Source of the DNA: Microstegium vimineum
Lineage: Eukaryota > Streptophyta > Magnoliopsida > Poales > Poaceae
Length of the DNA stretch: 64,000 bases
Assembly (NCBI GenBank): GCA_022036555.1
Contig: CM039123.1
Coordinates: 16,094,326 to 16,158,325 of the forward strand
Reading direction: 5' to 3'
Position numbers and translations under genes: made by a program. Below are positions 9,266-21,520 of the stretch, in pieces. Numbering within the stretch: position 1 is the first letter of the stretch; every line of letters begins with the position of its first letter. The notes beneath the pieces are model-generated. The model made no database searches, was not told the DNA's origin, and saw only the letters and a list, made by a program, of their open reading frames with translations.

Positions 9266-12240
9266 CACTATAAGAAATATGTCATCTTATGATGTATATA
9301 ACATGATATATGATCAAAAGGTAAATCAATTAGTTTATGACATTCTTTTGGAAGACATCTTAACTTAGTGACATATGTACATTCGTGTCATAAAAAATGT
9401 CTTAAAACTAGTCTAAGTGTACATGAAAGAATTCTACAGAAAACACATCACCTTAACCGTGGCTACCACAAAATAAACAAAAAAAACCTTGCCACTCAAC
9501 ATATATGAAGCATATAAATTTAAATTTAGTTGGTGTACCTTATGTCGTATGTCATATTATAATTTAATTAACAACTATGACTTTTACTTTAGTTTAGCAG
9601 CTGTTAATCATCCGAGCTAGTTGCTGGTCATTCGCTCTATACGGACGTTCATTCAAATAGAAGATCCTCTTGTCTCTTCCTAATCTTCTCATTTAGGTTT
9701 TTTTAGCAAATCATAATCTTCTCGTTTAGTGGTAGCGAAATATGTCAGCCGAGCTTCCCATTTCAACCTACCGGCAGCCCACTCTCAATTCCACAGCCCA
9801 ATATACAAGTCCATATGGTCCACACACTCTCCGTAGCTTGTAACCCTAGCCAACACTGCACCCTTTCGCTCTCCCGCCGCCGCCGCCGCCGCCCCAGTGT
9901 ACCACGCGCAGCGCCCTGCCCGTGACCGAAGTCACCGGCGCCGGATCTCCTCCCCCTCCACTGAATCTGTGAATCACCACCTCCCCTCGCTACAGTGCCT
10001 CCTGTCCACTCCTGCTCCCATGGCCGGAGCCCTACTTGTGCTTGCGCTAGAGAGTCAGAGTCCCCTCCGAGGGCCGGAGCACTGGAGTGACGCCCGTGGT
10101 CGTGCCTTCACCGGAGCGCTGCCCGCGTCCATGATAGAGCTCGTAGGGGCAGCGGGTGCTCCATCTAGTCCTCAACCACTCCAAGGTGCGGCCTTCCCCA
10201 TCTGCCGCATATTCCTAAATCCTTTTGGCAAATCAGGCTAACAAGTTCGGGTTCGTCTCCTTCAGGACTACAGGATGCATAGGGTGCATTGGAAACTTTG
10301 GATGGAGTGGTATGTTCTCTCTTCATCTAGAGAAATGTTGTTCAGTGAGCATTTGATCTCTTTATTAGTTGTAGAATGCAAATGCCAACTGATGCAGTAG
10401 CACTGCTATGTGTGTGGCATGTGACTACTTCAAATTGACCCATCAAATTAGAGCACACAAGACAGTGCATAGTTGCTAATTGCACTTCGTCCATGTAGCA
10501 TGTGAATTAGTGAATTTTGATTTACTTGGATGTATACCTACATTGTTATTTGCATTTGTAGAAAGATTCATAACTTCATATAAGGGTTAAAGACATGTCC
10601 TATATATTGGCTCTACTTGGCTGTGCTACTGCTGCAATGTTGTAGGCTAAAGTTGTAGAACCACAATCCCTGACCATACAGTAACTGAAGCAAGGCAGTA
10701 GTAACCTACAGCAGAAGCCAGGAGGGAGTAGCTCTACTAACCAGGCTCATTTTTATTACCAAAGGATTCTATGTGCATCTACTAACCATTCTGAATTTAA
10801 TGTATTTTAGGCTAAAACAATTTACCCATGGAGCCTAGATTTTTATATTCAAATCTATCTATTTTCTTCAATCGGTATTCGATTTGGTCCAAGCAACAGA
10901 TCTATCCATTTTCAGTAGCTGCTGGAGTGCAGCAGTTTGGAAAAAAAATAGAAGGCAAGTAATTCATGTCCTCTTCTCTTTATTATCTTGCGCCAAGTTG
11001 TAAATCTGCCACCTTTTTCTTTGTCAAATATGCAGGGTAGTTTTCAGATATACTAGCAGCATAATTTCAGACCGAGCAGTAGGTGATGCTCTAGGTACTT
11101 GGGGTTTTGCAGAGGATGCTCCATCAGATATCGGTTCAGTCACAACAATAGTGGTCGTATGGTTGTGCAGCAGGTGAGAAATCTTCTAGTCTCTAGTTCA
11201 TATATTGTATATTTAAGATTCAAAACTGTATGGTGTGCTACTATTTTAATTTGCCAAGATGAATAAAAAAAATACTATTTTAAGACTGCAAGTTAATTGA
11301 TCCATAACTGCTACTTTTGTTGACATCGGGTCTAGAACAGTAATGTGCATGTTAACTTGTCAATCTTAAACAAGACAATTTTAAGTACGTTACTATTTAA
11401 TTGAATGTTGGCTTTATCACTGACATGGGAAAGAGAAATCCATAGCATGTCTGTCTACTGAAACAGCCAATGTATACTGTACTCATTCTTAGACAAGGTT
11501 TCTCTTTTCTTCCTCGTCTCCTCTTTGATTGAAGAATGCACTTGTGCTGCTTGATTAAACAAATAGTGTCATGTAAATTGTATGCCCCTGCTGTTAATTT
11601 TTTTCTCATGGCAAACTGTTTACATCAGCATCACAAAATTTAGCAATAATAATATAGAATTAATTTATCATGTCTTCTTAGGTTAATTTTATCATCATTT
11701 CTTTTTGTAATTCATGGACAGAGGACAGGTTCCAAGCCTAACTATCTTGATGAAATGGATGGAGGGGACAAGATGTTGATGCTTCCTAATATAAATTTTT
11801 GCATATGTATTGTTCTAATTATAGATGATGTACTTCAGATGTTTATTGTAACTATTAATTGTTGTATTGACAATTTTGACAGTAATGTGCTATAATATAT
11901 CGGCTGATGATTGATTGGGCTGTGTTAAAATTGTATGTGCTGGAAAAATATGGGCCAAAAAATTCTTGATGTCCTAGTTTAAATCGTGGCATGGGTAGGC
12001 TTGATGTGAGGTCCAAGAATTTGTGACCTAAAATTAGATGTCATAAATAATTGTGACATCCAAATCAATGTCATAATGTTATGACATTAATATCTAAACG
12101 TCAAAAGTTGTCATTAAAGACGCTCATCTTTTGACATTTGATTTTTCGTCAACTTGGTGTCACAAATGGTGACCTATGACATATTTTCTAAGTATTATGA
12201 CATATATCAAATGTCAAAAGATGGCATATTTCTTGTAGTG
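9266..12240. mobile_element. non-autonomous CACTA (En/Spm) transposon
   Basis: It starts CACTATAAGAAATATGTCATCTT and ends in the inverted complement of CACTACAAGAAATATGCCATCTT. This gives ~23-bp terminal inverted repeats with few mismatches. It is flanked by a perfect 3-bp TSD, AAT, at 9263-9265 and 12241-12243. Both subterminal zones are full of short direct and inverted TGTCATAA / ATGACATT repeats, as transposase-binding arrays are. At 2975 bp it has no transposase ORF, so it would depend on an enzyme supplied in trans. The interior holds a GC-rich, gene-like block. Confidence 0.92.
9840..10240 (+). pseudogene. probable captured gene fragment inside the CACTA element
   Basis: An abrupt GC-rich block follows AAACCCTAGCC-like leader sequence. 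It has a (CCG)n run at about 9876-9893 and an ORF (9897-10241, or an ATG at 10020) with codon composition unlike the AT-rich surroundings. The rest of the element interior to about 11750 has intron-like T-rich tracts with AG acceptors. CACTA elements are known to carry host gene pieces. I do not recognise the parent gene, and no domain motif is visible, so this is an inference from composition and layout. Confidence 0.45.
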
Positions 12241-12733
12241 AATAGTATAGCTCCAAATTATGAATTTGTACACATAAAATTTGAATTTAATTGGCTACAC
12301 ATAACAATCATGTGTACTAACCTTCTCAAAGGTGGATTTACGACAATTTAGATGCCTTGCTCATCAAGATCAAATTCAAATGTGCTCTCTGAAATGGAGA
12401 AATTAAACAACTACAATAAGAATCAAACTCCAAACACAAAAGCAATATAAACATACAAATACAAAGGAGTATGTTTGTTACTAACCATAAGCTAGAAGGA
12501 TTGTGAGCTTCCAAGAGTTTCCTTGAGCAATCCGGTGAAGAGCAGCCGTAACAATGGTGTTGAACAGAGCAACCACAAGAATGGAGGTCATTGTTCTGTT
12601 TCCGTTGAGACAAAGGAGGGAGGAGATGGAGATATTTATACTGTGGCCCATATCACTGGAGGTTTAAACCACAAACCGGCAGTGAAGCTCATTATCGTCA
12701 CTGTCGATTCGTGGCTGGAACCGGCAGTGAAAG
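12241..12733 (-). mobile_element. left arm of a split CACTA element (internal/subterminal)
   Basis: Positions 12650-12733 contain GGTTTAAACCACAAACCGGCAGTGAAG…GGAACCGGCAGTGAAAG. These are the inverted partners of the CACTACCGGTTCC…AATCGGCAGTGATG…TTCACTGCCGGTTT arrays at 40270-40330. The two arms were separated by the Tat retrotransposon. Reading away from the terminus on the minus strand, a TATAAATA (around 12635) precedes an ATG near 12590 that opens a short hydrophobic frame of about 36 codons. This resembles the promoter and start of an element-borne gene. The other CACTA end was not found. Confidence 0.75.
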
Positions 12734-14065
12734 TGTTGACGCCAAAAATGGGGTTTTCCGGCGTCAGCACCGCGCAAGGTCTGCGGAGACCATGCAGCAG
12801 CAGAGCTTGATCTCCTAAACCTCTAAAGCGGCTCAGGCCACTTCGGGGATTGATCTCAGGCGTGCCAGTCAATTTGACCTGCAATTGACAAGAAAGTGAA
12901 ACATCAAATTATGGAACCTACCGGTTGTTGCTAGACAGTTCTATGAATATGCGACTCTCGTATAGCCGATGAATGAAGGATATTGACTAATAGAGAGTCA
13001 ACTCTAAACAACATGAAGCATAATGACTATATATAAACAACTATTACAGGATATCATGCATAAGGTGTATAATTAGCCGATCATATGACAATGGTAAAAT
13101 AAAGATGCGATACATATGACATTAACGCCCTAAACCATCGGATTTGCCAAACGTATCAAATAAAGATTAATCATCAACAGAGGTGTGTTCCCATGCAGCC
13201 ATGATGAAAATTAACCTGATAACCTGACCCATTTACTAGCATTGGGGTGTTTCCATGCAGCCATAAAAGTAAACAAGGCAAGCCACGTCCAGTACATTTA
13301 ATAGATCTGACAGATTGAGACGATAAAGCACATGCATCGTATGAATAAAGTACAACTAGAACGGCTATATTAGCAAATATGAGACCCATAAGGCTTGAAC
13401 AAGAACCATACGCTCAGCCTCGGATGGATCTAAGACTGGACAGACATAACCCAACACACGCGGCAGTGGGTTCCGGTAGATGCAGTCGTACCACATATGT
13501 TGAACTAGATCCAACCACTCTCAAACCAATCTGACGACCAAACGTATGTCTCGAACCCGCAACATGTGACAACCGCAACCAAGGGATTAGTCGATAGGAT
13601 CTTAAATCTACTGCCTCGATAAGTATAAGAAAAACATTGGAAACAATAGATCTAGATGGAAAATAAAGCACATGACAATCCGTTAGTTGAGATTGGGAAA
13701 GATATTGTAGCAATAGATTAAACAATGCATAACAGACAATATCGATAACTTAATGAATCTATTAGATCTCCAATCTAATAGAGCCGATAACTAGCTTGAA
13801 GCCACGATTCATGTGAGATTGAAGCAATATAGCCCCATGAACAATAGATTCAAACTGATAACTAGCTCATACCGAGCTTGTATGAGTTACACAATACAAC
13901 CTTACAAACGAGACATGAACCAAGGCTAAACTTACAAGCAAACAGGAGGTCGATCTGATTGATGCAGCCCGGTCCGTCGAAGGTTCACCGAAATCTACTC
14001 TACTCCTACTCCTAGAGTTGGCCGGTGGCCGGAAGAAAACTAAGTTGTGTATTTGATTGATTGGA
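12734..14065 (-). repeat. 3' LTR of the Tat element, first part
   Basis: Collinear with 38731-40000 of the 5' LTR. It is broken by the chromovirus after TTGGA at 14061-14065 and resumes at 29237. The two copies look very similar by eye, with scattered substitutions and small indels. For example, 13725-13750 is a short stretch absent from the other LTR. Confidence 0.9.
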
Positions 14066-17000
14066 TGTAACACCTCAAGTGTTAAGCATAATTAAACTAT
14101 TCATAATTAAACCTAAAGCATGCATTACATGAAGTATTCGTGCATAGCATCATCATTTCATGTGTAAATTCTTTTTGCTTGATCTTGGTTGTTTAATATG
14201 TTTAACATTCAATCATCATGCTATTGCAAATTAGAGTTTAAATGCTTTAATTGTGATATGAAAATAAGTTTAATTCCTGAAATTTGAATTGATTTAGCTA
14301 TAACTAAATAATAATTCCTTATGCTTGAAATTGAGTTTGATTTTCTAGTTTAAAAAGTAAACCGAATTTGACTCTAATGTTTAAAGCAATTTTGTACAGT
14401 TTAAAATTCTGAGCAACTTTAGTTTTTGCACCAAAACCTGAAAAGCATTTGAAATTGATCAAAATGAGTTTTGAAACAAGTTTGGAAAATTAAAAATTGA
14501 AAAATAAAAAGAAAAATGCCTTACCTTGCTGATGGGCCGGCGCCACCCTTCTGGCCCGCGAGCGGAAGCCGGCCCAGCCTGCGCCGCAGCCGCGCAAGCG
14601 CCCGCGCGCCCGCTCCCGCGCGCCGCGCGCAAACTCGCGCCGACCGGCCGCGCACCGTCAGGCATCGCGCGCCACGCGATCGGCGACATACGGACCGGCC
14701 GGGACGGTGCCGTCCCGACCGCGCCTTGACCTCCACTCCGTCCCCCTCGCTCTCCCGCTCTGCCTCACTCTCTCTCACTCGCTCTCTCGCGCCCGAAGCC
14801 TAGAGCAGCAGCAGCAGCCGCAGCAGTGCACGCGAGCGCCGCCGCTTGCCGCGCCGTTCCCGTGGCTTCGCTCCACGCCGTCGACCGCCATGCGTGTGCC
14901 AGCTCCGCCTCGCCTTCCCACCTCCGCGATGTCGCTCATCCGCCCTGGTAAGGCCTCGACCGGCGTCAATCACGCGCCGCCGCGCCGCGGTTGCCGCGCC
15001 CTGCTCCGAGCGCCGCGCGCCGTTCCGCGCCGCCTCTCCCTTCCCTGGCCTCGCTCGTTGCTCGGCGTGCTCCGTCGTCGCGCCGCAGACGCCGACCGCT
15101 GCTCCGCGCGCCATGCCGCAGCCGCAGCCGCGCTGCCGCCGCGAACCGCCGCCGCCGTGCCGCCATGGCCGGCAAGGAGCCCGCCGCGAGCATGCGCTCG
15201 CCAAGCCGAGGCCACTGTCGGCTTCGTCTCGCCGAGGCGAAGCCGATGTTGCCCTCCCCGTCGCCGGCGACGAGCAGCGCCGCCACCGTGTGCGTCTATG
15301 TGTGTGTGCGTGTGTGGCTGACGCGTGGGCCCGAGGTCCCACCTGTCGGCCACTGCTGCGTGTGTCTGTGTGTGTTCCCGGGTGTACGTAGCGTTTTAGG
15401 GTTAATCCGAAAAGAAAAATGATTTCCTTTATTTCGGTTGAATCTTGTAAAATGCATATCAAATCACAGAAAAATGCTAAAAATGCCAAACTAGTTTTGA
15501 TAGGTTTCTTTTGTCCAGATCTACAGTTTGGTGTATTTTACCTAATTTATTGTGCAACTTTTCTGTATAGATTTATTTAATCTTGTTTAAGGCTGAAACT
15601 TGAGAAATGCATAATTAATAATTTATAGCTCTAAAAAATGTGAAACTTGTTTTGTTAGGTTTCTGTAGCAGAGACCTATCTATGAAAAATATGAAATACC
15701 CTATGTTCTGTTTAGCAAATCTGTGTAGGGTTTAAAATGTGATAAATACCTATGTTAATGAATTTTAATAACAGTTTTATGCAATATAACTAATTGATAC
15801 TTTTTTGAGGTATCCTGGTATTTAGTAGTATTAAATAAAAATGTGTGCTGAACTGTTTGATGCTTTTCAAAGTACAACTTAATTGCAAATGTTATTCTAC
15901 CTTATTAGGAAGGGCTATTAATTTAACCTTGCATGTTTAGGGTTTTAAGTGGTAGTGTATTTATTAAGTGTTACATGCAGCACTTCGCATACATATCATC
16001 TCATCATGCTCTCATTGCATCATATGCGCTTATATGTGCTCGCATCGCATCATATAGGATCGCAGGATGAGAACCCAGAGAACGTGAATCAGGAGCAAGC
16101 CACTCAGGAGGTGCAGCCCGAGGATCCCGGTGAGGAGGACCAGCTGCAGGAGTGCCCGAACCACGTCGCCAGCATCTTTTAGCAAGGCAAGCCCCGGAGC
16201 ATTCTCCCGGTTTGCAAAAGTCTAACATTTATTATTCCTGCTTTACTGATGCATTAAGTAAAGGAGTTGAATGCAACCGTTGATGCATATTACCTTGTTA
16301 TCCTATCTATACCTTTACCTTGTTACCCAAAGTTCGATCGTGGCAGTCTTGCTTAGTTGGCTTAGTTCGGTAGAAGTCGGGTGATTTCATTACTCGCGAG
16401 ATATAGGATATATCCTCATCACATGTTATGGGTTATCTCAGAATGATAGCCGGAATGGTTAATGGAACTAAGATCGGCGGGGAACTCTCTATACTTTGGA
16501 CGGGGGTGACTCGACCGTGTCAACTAAGGACTGTTTTTGTTGTCGTTCGTCTGGTCATGTTGAACGCATGCCCTACACTTAACTGGAAGGATAACTCGTT
16601 CCGACCGTGAAGCCGGTACATTACTCGGGCCGGGTTTGGATCGTGACGCATCCTGCTGGTGCGAGGCGGGGTTCGGACACAGGGGCGCGATCTAAGACCT
16701 TCACAGCTGCTGGCTTTCGGGTGGCCCTTGGGTGTCGGTGGTCCCTGTTCATCCCGCGACTTTACCCGAGTAGTGTCTTCGGTGACCTGTAGCTCACTAC
16801 GCCCGTGAGTGTGGTTTGTGTAGGGAATACCCCCTCAGCTGAGTAGGAATCTGATTCGAATCGCCATCGCTCCTGGTTAGAGAGCACTTGACTAGGGTAA
16901 TGACAACATTTACATGACTATGAAACTAATGTTGGTGATCCGGTTTATGGAAAGCCTGGAATGATGATGGATCTCTTGTATGCTTAAATCCAACATGTCT

Positions 17001-17651
17001 GGCATAGACTAGTGGCTAATGTAGTTGACAGGTAATATTACTAAAAGCTTGCTACTATATCCTTACTAAAACATGAAAGGTTAGTCGCATGCTTTTCTGC
17101 AAAAGAGTCAACTAAACCACCATATGCCTTCATACTCCTTGGAGTCTTTATTTTCGTTTATGACGGTTAAGTCTCACTGAGTTCCCTTTTGTACTCAGGG
17201 TTTATCCCATGTTGTTTTGCAGATGGTCAGCTCCTGCATGGTTATTGTGTGAACTGTCTCTACCCCATTGGGGATGACTTCTAGACCATGGGCTTGGTCA
17301 CTTCCAGACTCTTCTTTTGCTATTGCGGGATATGTCCTTAGTCTGGCAATCTATTAAGAACTACTTTGGAGATGATCGTGTTTAAAAGACTCCCGCTTCT
17401 ATTTTAATTTGAACAATGGGTTGTAATAACTGTTGAGTCTTTGTACTCCGATACTATTTTATTATGTTGAACTTTATATCGTGTGAATGGTGCTACTGAA
17501 CTATCTCGATCTTGGCTGTATTGTGGAAATGTTTGAAATCCTTCGAGATTTCACGGACTACCGGGACTATATGGGCTCAAGTGCTATTAAGTGGCAGTTA
17601 ATTCGGCTACTCTAGTACTTGATCTCTTATATTTCGGACGGTTCTGTCACA
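14066..17651 (+). repeat. 5' LTR of the chromovirus
   Basis: A 3586-bp LTR with an unusual layout. An AT-rich start is followed by a very GC-rich block (about 14530-15380), another AT-rich stretch, then a coding-like segment at 16060-16182. The matching 3' LTR (24412-29231, excluding a solo LTR) is nearly the same. One visible difference is at 16685-16725, where the 3' LTR (about 28262-28300) is shorter and carries a small duplication of GGTGCGAAGTGGGGTTCGG. Confidence 0.93.
16060..16182 (+). other. conserved acidic ORF segment within the LTR
   Basis: After a CAG acceptor-like site the sequence reads an acidic, Gln/Glu-rich peptide beginning GSQDENPENVNQEQ and ending LQECPNHVASIF before a TAG. 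The 3' LTR copy (27650-27778) has one internal stop. A clearly diverged LTR at 51033-54878 encodes, on its minus strand (about 52525-52670), a peptide that also starts GSQ, keeps an NQE, has an acidic middle and ends LQECPDH. No known domain is recognised. It may be an exon or an N-terminal leader of the element's transcript. Confidence 0.5.
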
Positions 17652-17653
17652 AC

Positions 17654-17669
17654 TGGTATCGGAGCATGG
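17654..17669 (+). other. primer binding site (initiator tRNA-Met-like)
   Basis: TGGTATCGGAGCATGG lies two bases inside the 5' LTR. It is one substitution from the TGGTATCAGAGC core complementary to initiator tRNA-Met. Confidence 0.8.
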
Positions 17670-18444
17670 TTTGGTAGATTACTATTCGCATCGTATTTCC
17701 AAACTAGAAAAACTTAATTTTCAATATACAAACTATTTGCCAAAACTTTTCGTGTGCGTTTCCATTTTGAAAAGCAAAACTATAAGTGTGCCTAGGTCAT
17801 ATCCCTTATGCCCAGTTACTAGTTCAGGTGGCTTATTTAAGTACTAACTTGGCTCAGGGTTTTGCTCATGCTGGATCTTTAAAAGGTGCAGGGGTATCGG
17901 TCTTTGGAAGAACGATACAATTTTCGAAAATTGCATTAAATGCTATTTGTGAGTTGTGAGAGTACGACCTTCCAACCGCTGGTCTAGGGAGTGATATGGT
18001 TACTTAAAGATATGCAAGCTTTACGCAAACATATCAGTGAGTATGAATTGCTGGGTGGGTTTTCCGAGCTTGATGCACAAGGTTTTGGTAACTAACTGAT
18101 ATGTACCTAGTACGTATCGGGAAGTGCCCGGTGATTTTTATACATTGGGATTGTTCTTTTTGGGTTGAAATGAATCTTCTGTAGGTACATAACAGCGCTA
18201 TCATGTAGTACGCATAGTTACGTTTAACGAGAGATCGATGTATGTCACCGACCTAACGGTAGAAAGGGTTCTTATAGGATCCTTCATAGGTTGTGAGAAC
18301 GTAAGAACGTGCATGCATCATATCATAGTGTCATGACATATCATTGCATAAATTCTACTCTTTCCTTAATTACAATTTAAATTAAATTCCTTCCGCGTTT
18401 AAATGAGTTATGATACCGTTCTCACAGAAATGTCCTTGTAACAT
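17670..18444 (+). other. chromovirus 5' untranslated leader
   Basis: About 775 bp between PBS and gag ATG with no coding potential seen. Leaders of this length are common in Tekay-type elements. Confidence 0.6.
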
Positions 18445-19680
18445 ATGGCAACCAACAACCGTGGCAACAATAATCGTACCCGTGTTCCACCCGCAGCTGC
18501 CTCCGCAAGTGCTCCTGGTGGTGGAGACAATACCATGGGTGAAAACGCTGGTGACAACCGTGAGCAAGCACCACCACCGCCACCTCCAATGTCTGCTGAA
18601 ATGTTCATGAATGCCATGCTTGGTAGTCAGCGGAACATCGAGGAAGCTTAGAGGAATGTGGAGGACCTACTCCGCAACATCGCTCAAGGGCTCGGCGGAA
18701 ATGTTCGCCAACCTGTGGAAGATGCTAACAGGTACAGCCAGTTCAAGGAGTTCCAGCAGACTAATCCACCAGTCTTCAAGGATTCACTGGATCCCTTGGA
18801 TGCCGAAGAATGGATTGGTACCATTGAGGAAAAGTTCCGTCTCCTGAGGTTGACAAAAACTCTGAAGGTGGAGTATGCAGCACATCAGCTTTAGGGCCCT
18901 GCAGGGACTTGGTGGAGGCACTTTCGTACCACCTTCCCTACCAATGCTCCTATCACTTGGGACAGGTTCACAACAGTGTTCCACAACAACTACATTCCTC
19001 CAGGTCTAACAGCTCTCAAGGTTGAGGAGTTTATGACTCTTTCCCAGGGCACTAAGAGCATGAAGGAGTACCTTCACCAGTTCACCAACTTATCACGCTA
19101 CTGCCCAGAGTTTGTGGACACTGAGGTTAAGAAGATCGCTAGCTTCAAGAGGGGACTGAACCCCGAGATGAAAAGGTTCTTGGGCACTAATAGAAAGCCA
19201 ACCTTCCATGCTTTTATCAGTGATTGCCTGACACAGGAAAGCAACAATCAGTGTTTTGCTGCAGCTGAAAGCAAGGAGAGGGCCTTTTCTTTTGGTCCGT
19301 CACAGCCTTGGGCACCCATGGGTGGGCGACGTCCTTATCATCCTTCGGTGTCTGGTGCTAGGTTCAGGTTGCCTCAGAGGAGGAACCTTGGGAACCAGTT
19401 CCCCAGGAACCAGCAGAGGAACTTCAAGGCTCCTTTCCAAGCTAACAGTGCACCTGCAAAGGCTGGCCAGGCAGGAAGAGGCAATAATAACAACAACAGT
19501 GGTGGCAGCTTTGTCCGGGGTCCGTGCTATAATTGTGGTCAGGAAGGGCATTTCTCCAAGAGTTGCCCATTTCCCCAACAGAAGAGGCAGAACACCTACC
19601 CCGCTCGTGTGCATCACACGACCATGGATGAGGTCTCTGATGGAGAACCGGTGACAGCTGGTAAGTTCTCTATAAACTAG
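18445..19680 (+). pseudogene. chromovirus gag with CCHC knuckle
   Basis: The ATG at 18445 opens a frame rich in Asn, Ala and Pro (a PPPPPPMSAEMF segment) that stops at 18651. It is re-entered at 18658 and stopped again at 18894, then runs from about 18900 to 19680. The capsid signature SRYCPEF…FKRGLNPEMKRF and the knuckle CYNCGQEGHFSKSC (C-X2-C-X4-H-X4-C, near 19526) are intact. The protein would package element RNA. Two nonsense codons make it defective. Confidence 0.88.
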
Positions 19681-20069
19681 CACCCTGCAATTGTGTTGTT
19701 CGATTCCGGTTCATCGCATTATTTCATGAGTCAAGCTTTTGCAAATAAATATGAGTTTTGCCTATCAGATCATCTCAGCTGGGTCTGATACATTGACTAA
19801 CCGTGTGGTTCGAGGAGTAATCCTGGACTTCGGATCTAAGAAATATCGGCTAGACTTGGTTGTTATGCCTGGTCTAGTTTTGGATGTGATTTTGGGGATG
19901 AATTGGATGAAACAGTGGAATGTGGTGATCGATACATCTAAGAGAGTAATAACCCTTAAGGATCCAACGGGAACAGGTAGTTTCCAGCTACCCCTCCCAC
20001 GTCAGTCGGATCTGTTAAGCTTGTCTTGTGCTACACATGTTACTTCTCTTCTAGACATACCTATAGTAT
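19681..20069 (+). pseudogene. chromovirus aspartic protease (frameshifted, split)
   Basis: After the gag stop the frame reads HPAIVLFDSGSSHYF, a retropepsin D-S-G active site. A frameshift then moves the downstream part (ISAGSDTLTNRVVRG…VILGMNWMKQWNVVID) to another frame. The GMNWMK motif marks the protease C-terminus. The reading is then cut at 20074 by a solo LTR and resumes at 21521. Confidence 0.85.
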
Positions 20070-20074
20070 GTGAG

Positions 20075-21515
20075 TGTCGGGTACAAAGGTAAGGGGTACC
20101 CTAAACGTGTGATAATCTAAAGCTCAACATAGCAACCATTTTTAAGGCAGGATCCGATCAGCCGTTCATGTCAATGGTGAAAGGCCCATCACACAAAGGC
20201 CTCCCTCACCGACAACAGTGACCAGTTATGGGCCGGCCCATTACTGGAAAAACAGTAGGAGGGATCCCCCTCCGCCTCTACCCGACTGACGGACAGGGGT
20301 CGAACGAACGGCCCCCCGCCCCTACCTCGACTGACGGACAGGGGTCGAACGAACAACCCTCCGTCTCTACCTCGACTGACGGACAGGGGTCAAACGAACG
20401 TCCCCTCCGCCTCGCCTTAACCCCTCAAATGACGGAAGAGGGGTCGATCGAATCCCCCTCGACCCCGATTGACGAACATGGGTCGAACGAATGACCCCTC
20501 TGCCTCGACCCCTCGAATGACGGATAGGGGGTCGAACGAACGACCCGCGAGCAGGAGGCTCGATCGACTTACCTGCTCTCGGTATGGGGTAAAGGGGATC
20601 CAATGCGCCTACCTGCCCTCGCCTAACGCCATGGACGCCCACTACCACAGTCAAATCCATCAACTCACCGCCCATGCCCGGGACTTTCATCAACCATGCG
20701 GCCGCTGTAGCCACATCGCAGGTACGGAATCCAGAGGCACCCCCTCAAACATGAACATGACAACCCTTGACTGTGTCTTTAGGGATACGACAGGGTCACG
20801 CTGGCCTCGACCCCCCTCGACCAGGGGGCTCGACCATCGTCTCCAACCACTCCGGCATGGCTCCCGTCCAGTCCATCCCACATCAACTGTGGGACTCATA
20901 CCCATCTACAGAAGGCCAACCGTACTGCGCCATGCTATACGGCGGTGTCCAGTCTGCTATCGCCATGCCCCGAAACACCGGAAGGACGGGGAGGCCACAC
21001 CGCTACAGCGGTCGATGTCCCACCGCAAGCATTGCACCATGGACACACCTCCCATGCCGCTACAGTCTAGGACCCCTGTACTCCCGTGCCTTCCCTTGGT
21101 CTATAAAAGGGGACGCTGGGATAGTGGAAGGGAGAGGACACAGAGAGACACAGAACTCCACCTCCAAGCCGAGCGGAGGGTCAGATCATCGGACATCCGC
21201 CCACACTCGCAACACCACTCCTTACCTGCTTGATCAACATCTCAAGCAATCCACCAATCGACCAACTAGGGTAGCCCTGCTAGTCCTAGGCCTCAGCTCA
21301 TCCTGAGCACCCCCGTGTAAACCAGCTTGTACCCCCCTGTACAAGCACTTCGGTGCAAGATAATACAATCCATCCTCCCCCGCTGGACGTAGGGCCTTCT
21401 TTGCCCGAACCAGGATAAATCTTGTGTTCTTCTTGCATCACATCTGGGAGAGGGAGCACGCAATATACAAATTTACTAGTTGGTGGTCTTGACCCCCTGG
21501 GTCATAACACCGACA
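20075..21515 (+). mobile_element. solo LTR (Ty3-gypsy type) inside the chromovirus
   Basis: It begins TGTCGGGTACAAAGG and ends ATAACACCGACA. It is flanked by a perfect TSD, GTGAG (20070-20074 and 21516-21520). There is no internal region, so it is the product of LTR-LTR recombination. TCTATAAAAGG at about 21101-21111 is a good TATA box and gives plus orientation. The U3 contains a GTCGAACGAACG tandem repeat field (see separate entry). Confidence 0.93.
20280..20560 (+). repeat. tandem repeats in solo-LTR U3
   Basis: Four or more diverged units share ACTGACGGACAGGGGTCGAA followed by CGAACG and a C-rich spacer, with a period of roughly 50-65 bp. They lie upstream of the LTR's TATA box, where enhancer repeats are usual. 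They cause long but spurious ORFs in three frames. Confidence 0.8.
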
Positions 21516-21520
21516 GTGAG

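Noticed and set aside
14459..15489. Many overlapping long ORFs on both strands in a GC-rich block
   Set aside because: They lie in an LTR. All frames are open because of high GC, no domain is visible, and the homologous block in the other LTR (26092-27085) opens in different frames.
20280..20560. Regular repeats considered as a CRISPR array
   Set aside because: Units and spacers are both diverged and the sequence is a U3 minisatellite in a plant retrotransposon.
20228..21306. ORFs of 179-254 codons in a chromovirus
   Set aside because: They fall in a solo LTR and come from its minisatellite and GC-rich U3. Overlapping frames are equally open.
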